Origin: Podospora bellae-mahoneyi
Lineage: Eukaryota > Ascomycota > Sordariomycetes > Sordariales > Podosporaceae
NCBI RefSeq assembly: GCF_035222275.1
Contig: NC_085886.1
Location: forward strand, 1,674,001-1,738,000
Direction: 5' to 3'
Length of the DNA: 64,000 bases
The position numbers were made by a program, and so were the translations under genes. Shown piece by piece: positions 45,790 through 57,683 of this stretch. The notes beneath the pieces were generated by a model. That model saw nothing but the letters and a program-made list of their open reading frames with translations. It had not been told where the DNA came from and searched no databases. Within the stretch, counting starts at the first letter, position 1; each line of letters opens with the position of its first letter.

Positions 45790-48700
45790 ATGTTCAGCAG
45801 ATCATCTAGATCGCACGCCAAGAAGACTCAGGGTTTTGCGACGGAGCATCAGCGAAGGAATCACGACAATTTCGAACGGGCAGGGCTCTCAGACCTAGGC
45901 TCCGACTCGGCGACGGTGCGGTCTGGTGGTGGCGGCGCTTGGAGAACAGACTTTGGCCCGTCGAACCACAACTACTACACCGGCAGCAGTAGCGCTGCGA
46001 GGTCTTACGGGGCGCCGTTGTACCCGGAGAAGAGTAGGTTCCCGTTCCCTTGTGTTTTCCTGTCTGTCGTCTTTTGGAAAATGCCCCTCGCTGGGTCTCT
46101 CGGTGGTGACCCCGTCCTGATTTGACTGCGCCGTATCATCACGGCCGCACTCTGCCAGCCAGTCAGGCCAGTAGACTCGGCACCGAGGTTGTCTGCGCCG
46201 TGTGCTTGCCACCAAGTAGATAGATCTCCACACCCGGTGTGAACAAGGGCTAATTCCGCCACTCTCCAGGTTTCTCCATCGCATCAGGGACGCTTCACGC
46301 GCCATCGCACCGCTCGACGGCCTCGGTCAGCTCCAACAAGTCGCGCGAGAGCAACTCGAGATCCATCTCGACGACACAGGGCGCCATGAATTCAGACAGG
46401 ACCCGGTCCCGCAGGGAGCGCACCTTTGTGGGGAGCGAGTGCGCCGTGTGCGAGGAGCCGTTGGAACACACGCTCCGGGGCGAGAGGATATTGCAGTTCT
46501 CGTGCACCCACGTGGCCCACGAGGCGTGCTTCTACGAGTTCATCCGCGAGTTTGATTCCCAGTACTGCCCGACATGTAATGCGCCCCTGCACCTGGACAC
46601 CAGCCGCGGCGGAAACGTGCTGGATATAGGTAAGGACGTCGAGGAACGAATGCGATTATGGAAGCAGGTTGGTACTGACCCAACGTTTGTTTGGTGCTTT
46701 TAGAAAAAATCAGCAATATGGTGCGCGCAGTGTCAGTAAATGACACCAGATCACAGGGAACTCCGACCCCGACGACGCAGCATTGGGATGATACGGGAAG
46801 GCCGCAGAGCCGGGGGTCGAGCGCGCGACCTGGTGGTGGTGGATCGAATGGGCACCGGGATGCTCCTCGAGGAAGCCAGCGGGACAGCCGCGAGAGTCGG
46901 GAAGCGCCACCTTCGGATCACCGCTACAACGGGCCGAGACACGCGCGGAGTGATAGCGAGGCGACGGGTGTTGCCTCTTCGGGAGGATACCCAGAAACGA
47001 CGCAGAGCGGACCACCGCGGCGACACGATTATGATGTTCAGGCTATGGAGACCTCGCTCGCCAGCCCCCGGACGGTCACTCGGAATCCCATCCCCGCGCC
47101 CACGGTTACGGTGCGGTCAGAGTTTCCCACCATCACGAGGTCACGACAGCAGCAGACGCTCACCTGTCTGGTAACGGTGGAGGTGCCGGATATCAAGTGG
47201 CGGCCCGACCCAGAAGACCTGCAGGCCGCCCCTCCGCCGTTGGCGCCACCGAGAGCCGAGGAGCAGTTCCACAGGGCGCCTTCACCAGCGCAAAGTGCGC
47301 CGCGGTTCTATCCGTACGAGTCGGCAGAGGTGCTGGCCGAGATGACGGAGAGCCTGCGCAACCGGGTAGACAACTGGCATGGTTTGGACTTCAGCCGGTA
47401 AGTGGTGTGAAGGGCATACACGGTCTCGCGGAAAAGTTGGCTAACGGCAGACGGGTAGATTTGGAAAGCTTCGATTGTACGGCACACTCCGTGTGGGCAA
47501 GGACAAAGTGTCATGGCAGGAGCTCGAGTGTTTCCTGTTTGCAGAGATGCTCATCTGCGTGAAGGAGAAGAAATCTGCGCAACAACCATCACAGTGGGAG
47601 GACCAGGATGCGCCACGGAAAAGCACACGCTGCACGCTCAAGGGATCGATTCTCATCAAGAAGCATCTCAACGAGGTGTCGTACAGTGGCAGCATGGACG
47701 AGAACATTCTCACCCTCAGCTTATCAGTAGCCGAGCTGCCCCAATTCCATCTTCGGTTTGAGAACCGAAACCAGCTCAAGCTGTGGCAGCAGGCCCTGTT
47801 GGACCTCAACGCTGTTGAGACGTCGCCCGTACGCAGTCCCGAATACGACCGTGGCGAGTTTTCAGAAACAGATGAGGATGACTGGCAAAGAACACCTGGC
47901 TCTGGCCGACCACAACGAGTGTCGTCCCTGGCTTCCTCATGGGGCGGCGCCAAGTCGGCCACAACTGCGCCTACCGAGTACACCAACTTTGCGAGGAGCC
48001 CTCTTCTGCCCTCGATTCATGTGCCTGTGGATGTTGTGGTGGTGGTGCCCATTTCGGCTTCGATGCAGGGTGTCAAGATCAACCTGGTTCGCGATGCTCT
48101 TCGGTTTATGGTACACACGCTCGGCGACCGTGACCGCATGGGCTTGGTGACCTTTGGATCATCTGGCGGCGGCGTACCTATCGTCGGCATGACGACCAAG
48201 GCGTGGCCTGGCTGGGGTAATGTTCTGAACTCGATCAAGCCCGTTGGACAAAAGAGCCACCGTGCTGATGTTGTCGAGGGCGCCAATGTGGCCATGGATC
48301 TGCTCATGGGCCGCAAGTACAACAACCCCATCGCGACCATCATGCTGATCAGCGATGCCTCCACCTCGGACGCCGACAGCGTCGACTTTGTGGTATCGCG
48401 CGCCGAAGCAGCCAAGATCACCATCCACTCGTTTGGTCTCGGTATGACCCACAAGCCGGACACCATGATCGAGCTGTCCACCCGGACAAAGGCCTCGTAC
48501 ACCTATGTAAAAGACTGGATGATGCTCCGAGAGTGTCTCGCCGGCTGCCTCGGCGCCTTGCAAACTCTTTCTCATCAAAACGTCAAGCTCAAGCTCAAGC
48601 TTCCCGAAGGCTCCCCGGCCAAGTTCCACAAGATCAGCGGCGCCCTCCAAATCACCAAGCGCGCCACGGGCCGCGATGCTGAGGCGTCTATCGGAGACCT

Positions 48701-49661
48701 CCGCTTCGGCGACAAACGCGATATCCTCGTCCAGCTAGTCATCATCCCAGACAACGCCTCCCAAGAGCAGCTTCCGCAAGACCCATGGGATAACATCGTC
48801 TCCGGTCTGGAAGCCCTCGGCGGCCCGATGGATCAGGACGAGCAACGAACCGTCTCGGTAGAAGAAGTCCCCCTCATCCAAGCCGAGCTCATCTGGGGTG
48901 ACATCCTCCGTGACGGCACATCCCAACACACTCGCCCTTCGCTCCTGGCAATTACCATGCTACCCGCCTCGAACTCGAAGAAGTCGTGGAATAACTCCCA
49001 GCCCATCCCTCCCCACCCACACATCGTCCAGCGGAGGATGGAGCTCTTGACGTCAGACATGCTAACACGGGCACTAACCCTCGTCTCCCGCGGCCAGCAC
49101 GACCGAGCCCACACTTTGCTCAACGAAACCCGCTCCATCCTCAAAGGCCTCGGGAAAGGCGGGTTGCCACCCGTCCCACCGCTCCCCCCATCGGGAGGCA
49201 ACAAATCTCAACCCTCCACCCCCCACCCGGACAACGCCAACCCGTCCCCCACGGCCGGTACCCCAGACAGGAAGAACACACCCTCTCCCACGTCGGGGAA
49301 CCACTCCTCTGCCGGCAGCTTCCCACCGGTGCCAGGGCAGATCTCCCGTTCCAGATCGACAGACGGACTGGGGGTGATGGGAACAGCAGCGGGGATAGAC
49401 ACCAACACGGTTGCGGCGCTGGATGCCGAGCTGGAGAGCAGTCTCGAGTGGATCAACCACCCGGCCGTGTTTGGGCGGGACAGCAGGAAGGCGGTGCTGC
49501 AGGCGATCGGGGTGATCAGCAGCCAGAGGGCGTTTACGTTCCGGACGCCGATTGAGAGCCTATGGGCGGGGAGGGTGTCGGGTGTGAAGAAGCTGACGGA
49601 AAAGTCAAGGGAGTGGAGGGAGGAGGGGGGAGGGGAGGGGGGGATCATGGAGGAAGCTTAG
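45790..49661 (+). CDS. RING-PH-VWA protein, Ste5/Far1-type scaffold candidate
   Basis: Four exons, join(45790..46033, 46270..46629, 46704..47397, 47459..49661), 1166 aa. The introns are 236, 74 and 61 nt with GTAGGT, GTAAGG and GTAAGT donors. A RING-H2 domain has Cys139, Cys142, Cys160, His162, His165, Cys168, Cys181 and Cys184. A Ser/Gly/Arg-rich linker follows. A PH-like domain lies at about 437-552 (LYGTLRVGKDKVSW to LKLWQQALLDL). A VWA domain starts near 620 (VDVVVVVPISASMQG). The tail is Pro/Ser/Thr-rich. The RING-PH-VWA order is that of yeast Ste5 and Far1, scaffolds of the pheromone MAP-kinase pathway. The MIDAS motif DxSxS is PxSxS here, so metal binding is unlikely; loss of the MIDAS is also known for the Ste5 VWA. 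E3 ligase activity through the RING is an alternative role. The scaffold assignment is inference from architecture. Confidence 0.82.
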
Positions 49662-49765
49662 GAGGGGGTGGTGGTGTTGTGGTCTTCCCCTCCCATGGGT
49701 TTGCTTGGGGTTTTTGAGTATGGGAGGGAGCGAGCATCTTGGCGTAGTTTTACGATTTTGGTGGA

Positions 49766-49767
<2 letters not shown>

Positions 49768-49799
<32 letters not shown>
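49768..49799. repeat. Poly-T tract, 32 nt
   Basis: The longest homopolymer in the window, 107 bases after the stop of the RING-PH-VWA gene, so likely in its 3' UTR or terminator. Confidence 0.9.
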
Positions 49800-49801
<2 letters not shown>

Positions 49802-50994
49802 GTGCGATCTGTTCTTGTTTTACACTTGGGGTTTTTTGTTTCGAGTTGTTACACTTCGAATTTATCTCTCACACTTTCGAATACCCCCTATTCATATACT
49901 TGCAACCTCGGTTTTTTTTTCTTCTTTTTTTTGCTTTGGCTCTTTTGGGTTTACGTTTCTGCTTCTGTTGGAAAACTCAGATTTTGCTTTGAAAGAGCGG
50001 AGGAAGGGGTTGGGGGTGGAGGTGGGGTAGGAGGATATCTATATATATATATTTGCTTGGATGAGATACCATTCTGCTTTTCTTTCTTCTTTTTTTCTTT
50101 TTTTTCTTTTTTTTTTCTTTTTGGTGGTTTTCTTTTCGATTATTTTTTGTCTGGTGGTGCGCGGATGAGGCGAAGAGCGGAGGATAATTCCTTTTTTTTG
50201 CTGGTTTTTTTTTGGATAAGACAATTTCACAGTACATGGTTCTTTCAACCTTTTTTGTTTCCTTTATGTATACGGTGATGGGAGGTGGGTGGTGGTATGA
50301 ACCTGATATGTAGCCCATCTGTGCAGTTTCGATGGTGTGGGGTGTATTTGGTTTGGTTTTCAGCGCGGGGGAACGGGTGGTATGTGAGATGAAAATATAT
50401 CTTTTTATGTTCGTGCTCTTGTTGATTCAAGAATTGTTTGTGGATTGTGAACCGCCGGAAGAGTGAAGCTGTCCCCGGCATGCGGAGCTTTTCGGGAAAA
50501 CGTTTTCTGCACGGAACGGCCCGTTGTGAGACTAAAAGTTGCAAGAGTGGAAGCGAGAGCCACTTTGGATTCCAACGGCTCTTGGTTTGGGTAGACCGTT
50601 GTTGACAGAAACCGGTGGGATATGAAATGAAGAAAGAGGGATTGTATGTCATATTGACCCAGTCAATTTGGTCATCCATGAACTGTAGATAGCTGCCGGG
50701 TACACTACCTTGTAGTCACGACGCTCAGGTGTTGCCAATGTTTGTTCTGGCTCATGACCACCTAGAATAGGCCAAGGCTGGCGGGAGCCCACATTGGGCA
50801 GCAGCATGATGACATGACAGATCGGGGGATTGCATCCTTTTCTTTGGTAGTTGTTCAGCTCGAGCAGCAGTTATCGGGCAAGGCCAGTGTAGGTTATACA
50901 GCGGCTCCTGCCATCAGCAAAAACGGAAACACCCCCAATTCCGTTTCGTTCAGCTGGTTCAGGATGCCCTTGCAAATTGCCACGTCTATTTTTT

Positions 50995-51003
50995 TTATCA
51001 GAT
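50995..51003 (-). promoter_or_regulatory. Iron-GATA (SRE/SreA-type) site, ATCTGATAA on minus strand
   Basis: TTATCAGAT on the plus strand is the reverse complement of ATCTGATAA, which matches ATCWGATAA, the consensus for fungal iron-responsive GATA repressors (Urbs1, SREA, Fep1). A further TGATAAT follows 6 bases later. It lies ~850 bp upstream of the siderophore transporter ATG. The 9-mer is expected about once per 64 kb, so chance is possible, but this is the only copy I noticed. Confidence 0.4.
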
Positions 51004-51855
51004 GGAAATGATAATCTCTGACCAATCAGGGTGGGCAAGAGAGCGGTTCGAGCGAAGTCGCTTGTTCCCCTCTTCCCGTTGGGCTGGCCGGTGGGGTCTA
51101 GCGTTCCCCCTGTTCGTTGGTCCCCGAAGTTCCCAGGCAGGGTCAGTGAATCTCGTTGAAAATGTAGGCATTCGTTCCAGCGCATGAGCTGCTGCGAGAA
51201 ATGAGGATGGGGATTTGGAGGGGCAAGGTTGCTTTGCTGTCTGGGTGGGTGAACCGAGGATTTTTTTTTAGCACTCAAACGTCTGAACCATTTTATTCTT
51301 GAAGGCTGAATGAAGAAGGGGGATTTCAGTTCAGACAGCATACCACCCACCCACCCACACACACACCGAAACACGAACCGACACGGCGAAGGCAACCACT
51401 TACGCTAGCCAGCCTGCTCACTGCCCCTGCTGATCGCTGAGGTGAGGTGAGTAGCTCTCACTCGTTCGACAGTGGGGAGGGGGTTGGGGTAGCTTGGGAC
51501 TCACAAACTCAGACCCTTCTGAATGCGCCAAATAAGAACCTGGAATAGTTGTCTTGTCTCACCTTACCTGATCAGGCCTTTTTGCTCATCTCATTTGGGA
51601 GGCACCCACACACCTACCTCACTTTTCATCTCACATTTGAAATCCTTCATTCATTTGGACCCTCATCAGACTTTCATCGGCACATACACACGGAAGATGA
51701 ACTTTTTTGCGGTTGGGACGAAAGGATTATTATTTTTTGTTTCATATTCTTGTCATCCCTTCCAGGCGGCTCTGTTGATGGTTGGAGGGGCATAATAACA
51801 GCTGCGGCATAAAATCGATCCAGGCACCTTGCATACTATTTCAACAAAGGCAACC

Positions 51856-53865
51856 ATGGCAGACAGCCAACCGCTGCTGGGTAACAGGGCTCATGACTAC
51901 GGCTCAACCACGGCTGGTGAAGATGGGATTATTGAGAGGATACCGACACCGTTAGGTGCAGAGGAGGAGGAGGAGGGGGGGGAGGATATACAAGATGGTG
52001 TACTGCGCATCGAGGCGGTTTCTCGGTTATGGACGAAAAGGGGGTTGATGATTGCTTACTTGGGGTGAGTTGCCCCCTTTACCTTGAGCTGTCGGACACA
52101 ATCAACAAACAGTACTGACAGAACGTAATAGCATATTCTTCATGGCCTTTACCACGTCGCTTGAAGGTCAAGTGACGTACTCCCTTTCCGCATTCGCCGT
52201 CAGTTCGTTCAACAAGCACTCGTTGCTGTCGACGGTTTATGTGGTCCAAGGGGTGGTTAATGGTATGTTTTGTCATTCTGGTATTCGTAACGGGAGTCGA
52301 GTGCTAACAAGGTGTTTACAGCTGTCATCAAACCCCCTATGGCCAAGATAGCCGACGTCTTTGGCCGACTAGAGGCCTTCTCCATATGCATCGTCCTGTG
52401 TGTTCTGGGATACATCCTCATGGCCGCCTCGCGAAACGTCGAAACGTATGCCTCGGCGCAGATATTTTACGCGGCCGGCTTCACCGGATTGCAGATCCTG
52501 CAGCAGGTCTTCATCGCCGACACGAGCGATTTCCTTAACCGCGCCCTGTTTTCGAGTCTGCCGGACAGCCCGTTTCTGGTAACCGTCTGGATAGGACCAG
52601 CCATCGCCGCGCTGTTCCTCGCAAAGAGCACATGGCGCTGGGGATACGCCGTCTGGACCATCATTCTCCCGCTGGCCTTTTTGCCCCTCGGGCTGAGCCT
52701 GCTCATCAACGGCCGCAAGGCAGAGAAGCTGGGCTTGGTACCAAAGCGACGCGCCATGAGCACCTCCTCCTCGGCCGACAACAAAAAGCCCTCACTTTCA
52801 ACATCAGCCAGAAACCTCTTCCAAGAACTCGACGGCATCGGCATCCTCCTCTTCTCCCTCGGCCTCTCCCTCATCCTCATCCCCCTAACCCTCGTCTCCC
52901 GCTCCAAAACCGGCTGGCACGACCCCCACATCATCCTCATGATCCTCAGCGGCATCCTTCTCCTAGTCCTCTTCCCCCTCTGGGAATCCCGCGCTCCTCA
53001 CCCCCTCTTGCCACTAGAACTCCTCAAGTCCCGCACCTTCGTCGCCGGGTGTCTACTTGGCTTTTTTTATTTTGCCGTCTTTTACATCGCCGTCCAACCT
53101 TACTTTTACTCTTACCTCCTCGTGGCCCTCAACCTCCCCGTCACCAGCGCAGGGCCCATAACCCAAACCTTTTCCTTCGCCTCCACCATCGCCGCCATCG
53201 CCGCGAGTCTAGTCATCAAGCGCCTAGGCGGTGAACCCCGCCCAAAACCCTGGATCGTCTTCGGCGCAACAATCTACACCCTCGCCATCCTGCTGCTGCT
53301 CCACACCCGCAAGCGCGGCGTTTCCGAACCGGTCCTCTACACAGCGCAGATGTTCCTCGGCGCCGGAGCGGGGTTGATGCACGTGGCTACTCAGCTCGTC
53401 GTCCAGGCGGCTGCGTCTTCGAGCTCCAACCTCAAGGGGAGGAACCGGCATCAGCACGTCGGGGTGGCGACCGCGGCGTTTTTGACGCTGGTGCAAGTCG
53501 GGAGCGCGGTGGGGAGCGCGGTGAGCGGGGCGATTTGGGGGAGGTTGATACCGGGGAAGCTGAGGGAGTATCTCCCTGAGGATGCGAAGGGGGAGGCGGG
53601 CAAGATTTATGGGAGCGTGAGGGAGGCGGTGTCGTATCCGTGGGGGAGTCCGGAACGGGAGGCGATTGCGAGGAGCTATCAGGAGACTGTGGAGGTGCTG
53701 CTTTGGGTGGCGCTGGGGGTTTGTGTGCCGGTGCTCGTTATGGCTTGGGCGGTGGGGGATTTTAGATTGAGGGGGGGGGATCCGAGGCCGGCGGGGGAGG
53801 AGGAGGGGAGAAGGGGAAGGGGGTGGTGGGGGTTGTTGCTGTGGGGTGGGAAGAGGAGGGATTAA
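51856..53865 (+). CDS. Siderophore iron transporter (MFS, MirB/Sit/Arn family)
   Basis: Three exons, join(51856..52064, 52132..52262, 52322..53865), 627 aa. The introns are 67 nt (GTGAGT) and 59 nt (GTATGT, GCTAAC branch). The start CAACCATGG is a strong context. It is a major facilitator with ~14 membrane spans and an N-terminal acidic cytosolic tail (a run of Glu near residue 40). Family marks are YVVQGVVNAVIKPPMAKIADVFGR spanning the second splice join (seen as two pieces here), QQVFIADTSDFLNRALFSS and WIGPAIAALF, typical of siderophore-H+ symporters. It should import a ferric siderophore across the plasma membrane; the substrate cannot be told. The C-terminus is rich in Gly and Arg. The upstream ATCTGATAA element agrees with iron repression. 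Neighbours are not siderophore-synthesis genes. Confidence 0.9.
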
Positions 53866-54172
53866 AAGGGAAGAAGATATGGTTTGGTTGTTTTTGAGAG
53901 AGGGAGGAAGCAAGCGATGATTTTCTGGTTGGATGGCTTGGTCACCAAGCGTTGAATGTTTCGTTGTTGACACCACGGATTGTTTGAATAGTTTGGGTGT
54001 TGGATGTACTGTATTCTTTTGATTTGCTGTATACATTAGAAATACACATGTCGCAAGACAATATCACCACCACCCTTATCCCCACCATTCGCCTATCTTT
54101 TCCTTGCTTGCTTGTGGGAAAACAGTCTCAATCATAACCTCAATATTGGCGCACAAGAACCAATCAGAGCAA
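53866..54172. other. Intergenic, siderophore gene 3' UTR
   Basis: About 300 bases between the transporter stop and the tRNA gene. I see only 3' UTR-like DNA. Confidence 0.5.
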
Positions 54173-54260
54173 GGGCGTGTGGCTCAGTTGGTAGAGCGTT
54201 CGCTTAGCATACCCCCGACCTGTATGCGAAAGGTCCTGGGTTCGATTCCCAGCTCGTCCA
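54173..54260 (+). tRNA. tRNA-Ala (anticodon AGC) with 15-nt intron
   Basis: The gene starts GGGCGTGTGGCTCAGTTGG (acceptor stem, A box) and ends with the T arm GGTTCGATTCC and CTCGTCCA. The anticodon stem TTCGC/GCGAA encloses the loop TTAGCAT with anticodon AGC at 54206-54208. A 15-base insert (54210-54224) follows position 37, the standard place for tRNA introns. The ends agree with known fungal tRNA-Ala, including the T-T mismatch in the acceptor stem. CCA is not encoded as such. Confidence 0.95.
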
Positions 54261-54290
54261 CAACCTCCTACCTATGACGGTATCATTTTC

Positions 54291-54296
54291 TTTTTT
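54291..54296 (+). terminator. Pol III T-run after tRNA-Ala
   Basis: T6 31 bases after the mature tRNA end, preceded by a T4 run. This is the first T-run long enough to stop RNA polymerase III. Confidence 0.5.
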
Positions 54297-54537
54297 CTTA
54301 GGTCTCTGCCAATATCTCTTTGCAGCTTCAAGTTATGAGGGAGTGATTTCAGGTTCACAAGCAATAGTAGAGCATTAAACCTGCACACCCTCCAGAGGCG
54401 CATTATTCCAACTGATTTTAAAATATCAAAAAGACACCGCGATGTGAATACATACATCTATCACCCCCTTCTTCACCATTATATACACCCCAGCCCAACG
54501 CCCACACTCTCCCATATCACACAACCCCTTCTCCTTA

Positions 54538-56675
54538 CTACTTCCCCCCATCATAAATATCCCCCACCCCAACCCCCATCTTCCCCAGTCTCGCAACAAG
54601 CATGGTATTCTCCCTCTGCAAATCTCCCACCTGCCCCCTCAAAATCTCAATCTCCTTCCTCGCCACATCCCTCTCCGCCCTCGTCCGCTCCAGCTCCATG
54701 GCCAGATCCGCCCTCTCCTCCCTCTCCTGCATCTTCCTCCTCTTTTCCTCCTTCTTCTTCTCCTCCTGCTGCTTCTTCTCCGCCAGCCTCCTCACCTCCC
54801 TCTCATACTTCTCCTTCTGCTTGGCAATCCCCCTCTCATGCTTCTCCTTCAGCCTCTGAAGCGCCGCTTCCTCCTTCACCTCGTCCGATTCCTTGTGGTG
54901 GTTGTGATGTCTCCTCTGGTGTGACCTCTCCAGCTTAGCCTGCGCCTTCTTCATGCGTTCCTGCAGCTTCTTCAGCTCCTTCTCGTGTTGGCTCGACAGC
55001 GAGGCCGAATGAGAAGTGTGAGCTACCGAGTTGTTGTCGTCGTTGGAGTGCAGGGACGAGGGCGAGACAGAAGACAAGGTGGAGGCGACGTCGTTGTGAG
55101 AGTCAGCTTTGGATAACAGTCCCGCTGCCGTCACATCATTATCGCCACCACCACCCTCTGCGTTGTGACCTTCTGACGCAGAGGCAAAGCTGAGTTCGGA
55201 TGATGTGTCGCTTTCGTCGTCGTCGTCGTTGAACAGGCTCTCTTCGTCTTCGGTAGCAATCGTCGAGCCGGCGAGGGTGGCTACTTTAGACGCAACCGCT
55301 GAGCCGGCTGCCCCGAGGGCTGATGCTATCATACCGTAAAAGCCGCTCGGGGGCGTGACCTCGCCTCGTTTGTCATGGCGGTGCACCTCCCCATTATGGT
55401 CCGTGTCACGGAGTTGAATCAACACCGAGGAATCAACCGCGCCGCCGTTTTCGATTTTCTCGGGCTTCTTTCCTTCGGCTTTGCTCACCTCCTCCCCCTC
55501 CCCTTCATGGTCTCCATCAACAGCTGTCTCATCGTCATCACTCCGTTGCTGCTGAGCTTCAAACCACTTCAGAAACTGCCCCGCGTCATTCACAATCCCC
55601 CCTGGAGTCCCCTTCTCAACCATAAACCTTGGCACACTCCCCCCCGGGTCACTCCTCGTGACCATCAACCACTCGATTGCCATTTCCACATCCTCCTCTT
55701 CACTATCCTGCCTCTCTTCAATCGCCTTCTTGGCCGACCTAAGAGCAACGTCCTTGTCGTCTTTCCCATCATGCTCGCCCCAGTCACCACTCGACCTCGT
55801 CCTCCTAAGCGGCTTCACAACCGGCACCTCTCTAATCACCTCCACACTCTCATACACCCCTCTAATAAACCCCGACCGAGGCGGACAATCAGGGTGCTCC
55901 ACCGGCCGACTCACAAGCATAAACTGCCTCGGCCCCCTCCCCTTCTTCTGTTTATCCCCATCAGTCTCCTTCCTCACCGGAGGCGTCATATGCAGCGCAA
56001 TAAAATCCCTCGCCGTCGTCGGTCCTCCAAACCTCGCCGAAACCTGAAACACTGCTACTTTGTCAGCCTTTATCCAACCAACCCCCCCCCCTCTCTCTCA
56101 ATTCTCCATCACTTACCCTCCATGAGCCCCTCCTCCCCCTCAACCCTCTCCACCACCCTCTCCGCCCCGATCCCCCTAATATTCCCACATCCAGGCTCCT
56201 TCCCCTCCCTCTCGCACCTCTTGAGCGTCTCTTTGAACTCCCGTCTCAACGCCTCCTCCCACCTCCCAAAATCCATCCCGTGATGCAAGCTGTACCGCCC
56301 GAACCAAGCCCCCTTGCCATCTTTGGCCGATAATTTGTACACAGTAATCCCGTGGGGGTTATCCCTCGGATTAGTCTTCACCTCCTTCCACTCTTTCCTC
56401 AGTTTCTCCACCGTGGCTTTTGTCTCTGGTGATGATGACAGGACAGAGTTCAGATCGAGGGCCGCAGTCGCGGATTCGGTTTGCGATCTTGGGCGGGTTG
56501 TGGGTTGAGAGTGGGAGGGGGAAGGAGGGAGGGAGTCGACGAGGATTTGGGCGTTGGAAAAGGTGTCGGTTATGACTTTGGAGATGACCTCGGGGGAGGT
56601 GCCCGAGGAGAGGTCGGTGGTCCAGGAGAGGGGGGAGAGAGATTGGAAGGGGTGGTGGTGGGTTGAGCCGCCCAT
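54538..56675 (-). CDS. DUF3074 (START-like) protein with C-terminal coiled coil
   Basis: Two exons, complement(54538..56051, 56117..56675), 690 aa. The intron is 65 nt (GTAAGT, GGCTGAC branch, GCAG acceptor) and joins GLMEV to FQVSARFGG. Residues ~60-330 match the fungal DUF3074 domain: KDGKGAWFGRYSLH, ARFGGPTTARDF, FMLVSRPVEHPDCPP, and WLMVTRSDPGGSVPRFMVE. DUF3074 is of the START/Bet v 1 fold type, which suggests a lipid or other hydrophobic ligand. Middle residues are acidic and Ser-rich, with a hydrophobic Gly/Ala segment (IASALGAAGSAVASKVA). The last ~150 residues are a highly charged coiled coil of E/K/R heptads. The ligand and location are unknown. Confidence 0.85.
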
Positions 56676-57683
56676 CTTGTCTGTCCTGCTAAGCCAGCCC
56701 TGCAACAAGGAGAGAGAGAAAAGATGGTGATCAACGGTAAAGAGAAGAGAAGAGGAAAAAAAGTAAACAAAAGGCAGCAGGCAGAAAGGCAAGGTGTGAT
56801 CGTCAAGGGGTCCAATCGCAATCTACCTGCCCTCTCCTATTCGAGTGTGTATGTGTGTGGGTGTCTGTTGGTAGCGGTCGTTGTGTCACCTCTAAAAAGG
56901 GCTTTTCGTCGTCTCCAGTTTCCGTTTGTTTGGGCTGTGCCGTCTGATAATACGAGACACGGAGACGGAGTGGTAAAAAAGGGTCAAAAAGTCGGGTACT
57001 TTTGTCAGCGCACTCGCGAGAAGACTATAAAAAGGTACGATTTCGCAGAAAAACAAAATTAATATTGATTTTCAGATTCCAACTTGTCATTGAATTTTCC
57101 GCATATTTGATAGCTAGCTTATAATAATTGATAGGTTGTCTATGCCTGTCACGAGCTCACACTCTCAAGCTTGCTTTGGGGAGCTTGTCGGACATTCAAC
57201 GTAGGTGTTGACGTCACCACAAGGGTCGCCCCTGCTTCCAACAAACGTCACTCACTCCGGGCGGGTAGCTGTGACAAGACAAGGCTTCGGAAAATCATCT
57301 GGGGAAAACAGCTGCAACTAAATTTGGCTCGGATTCCGGGGAGAAGCAAAGCAGCAAGGGACTTTTGTGAATAGCATCGTGTCTCTGTATTCTTTATATG
57401 CAATGCAATAGAGACAACAATCAAGCAACGTCCCTAATAATCGTCTAAACGCACCGCTTGCTCCATAGAAAACCCAACAATGCTATACATAATACAATAC
57501 ACACGTGACGCTTCTTCTGCAAAACCAATGTTCCCCCTTTTCCCAGCCCGCTTGCCATATCAGAACTCACTTTGCTAACTCGCCCGCAACGTTTCCCAAA
57601 GCAAACACGGAGCAATATCCTACCAACCACAAGGACTTTTAACAAGCAATACAAGAAGGCGCCTTTCAACCTTCTCCCCCCGG
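56676..57683. other. Intergenic between two minus-strand genes
   Basis: 1 kb holding the DUF3074 gene promoter (left) and the MOT1 3' UTR (right). A TATAAAAAGG at about 57025 faces the plus strand, where no gene starts. A few short frames have no domains. Confidence 0.5.

Larger units (their letters stand above)
49662..51855. other. Intergenic: 3' UTR and siderophore transporter promoter
   Basis: 2.2 kb between tandem plus-strand genes. The first ~600 bases are extremely T-rich, with a 32-T run at 49768-49799 and TTTTCT tracts at 50080-50130. Further right, a TTATCAGAT element lies at 50995. Leader-like CA-rich DNA precedes the transporter ATG. No coding frame shows a domain. Confidence 0.55.

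Noticed and set aside
55375-56283. A 302-codon plus-strand frame over the DUF3074 gene
   Set aside because: Antisense shadow. It runs across the intron of the real gene and reads Pro/His/Leu-rich nonsense.
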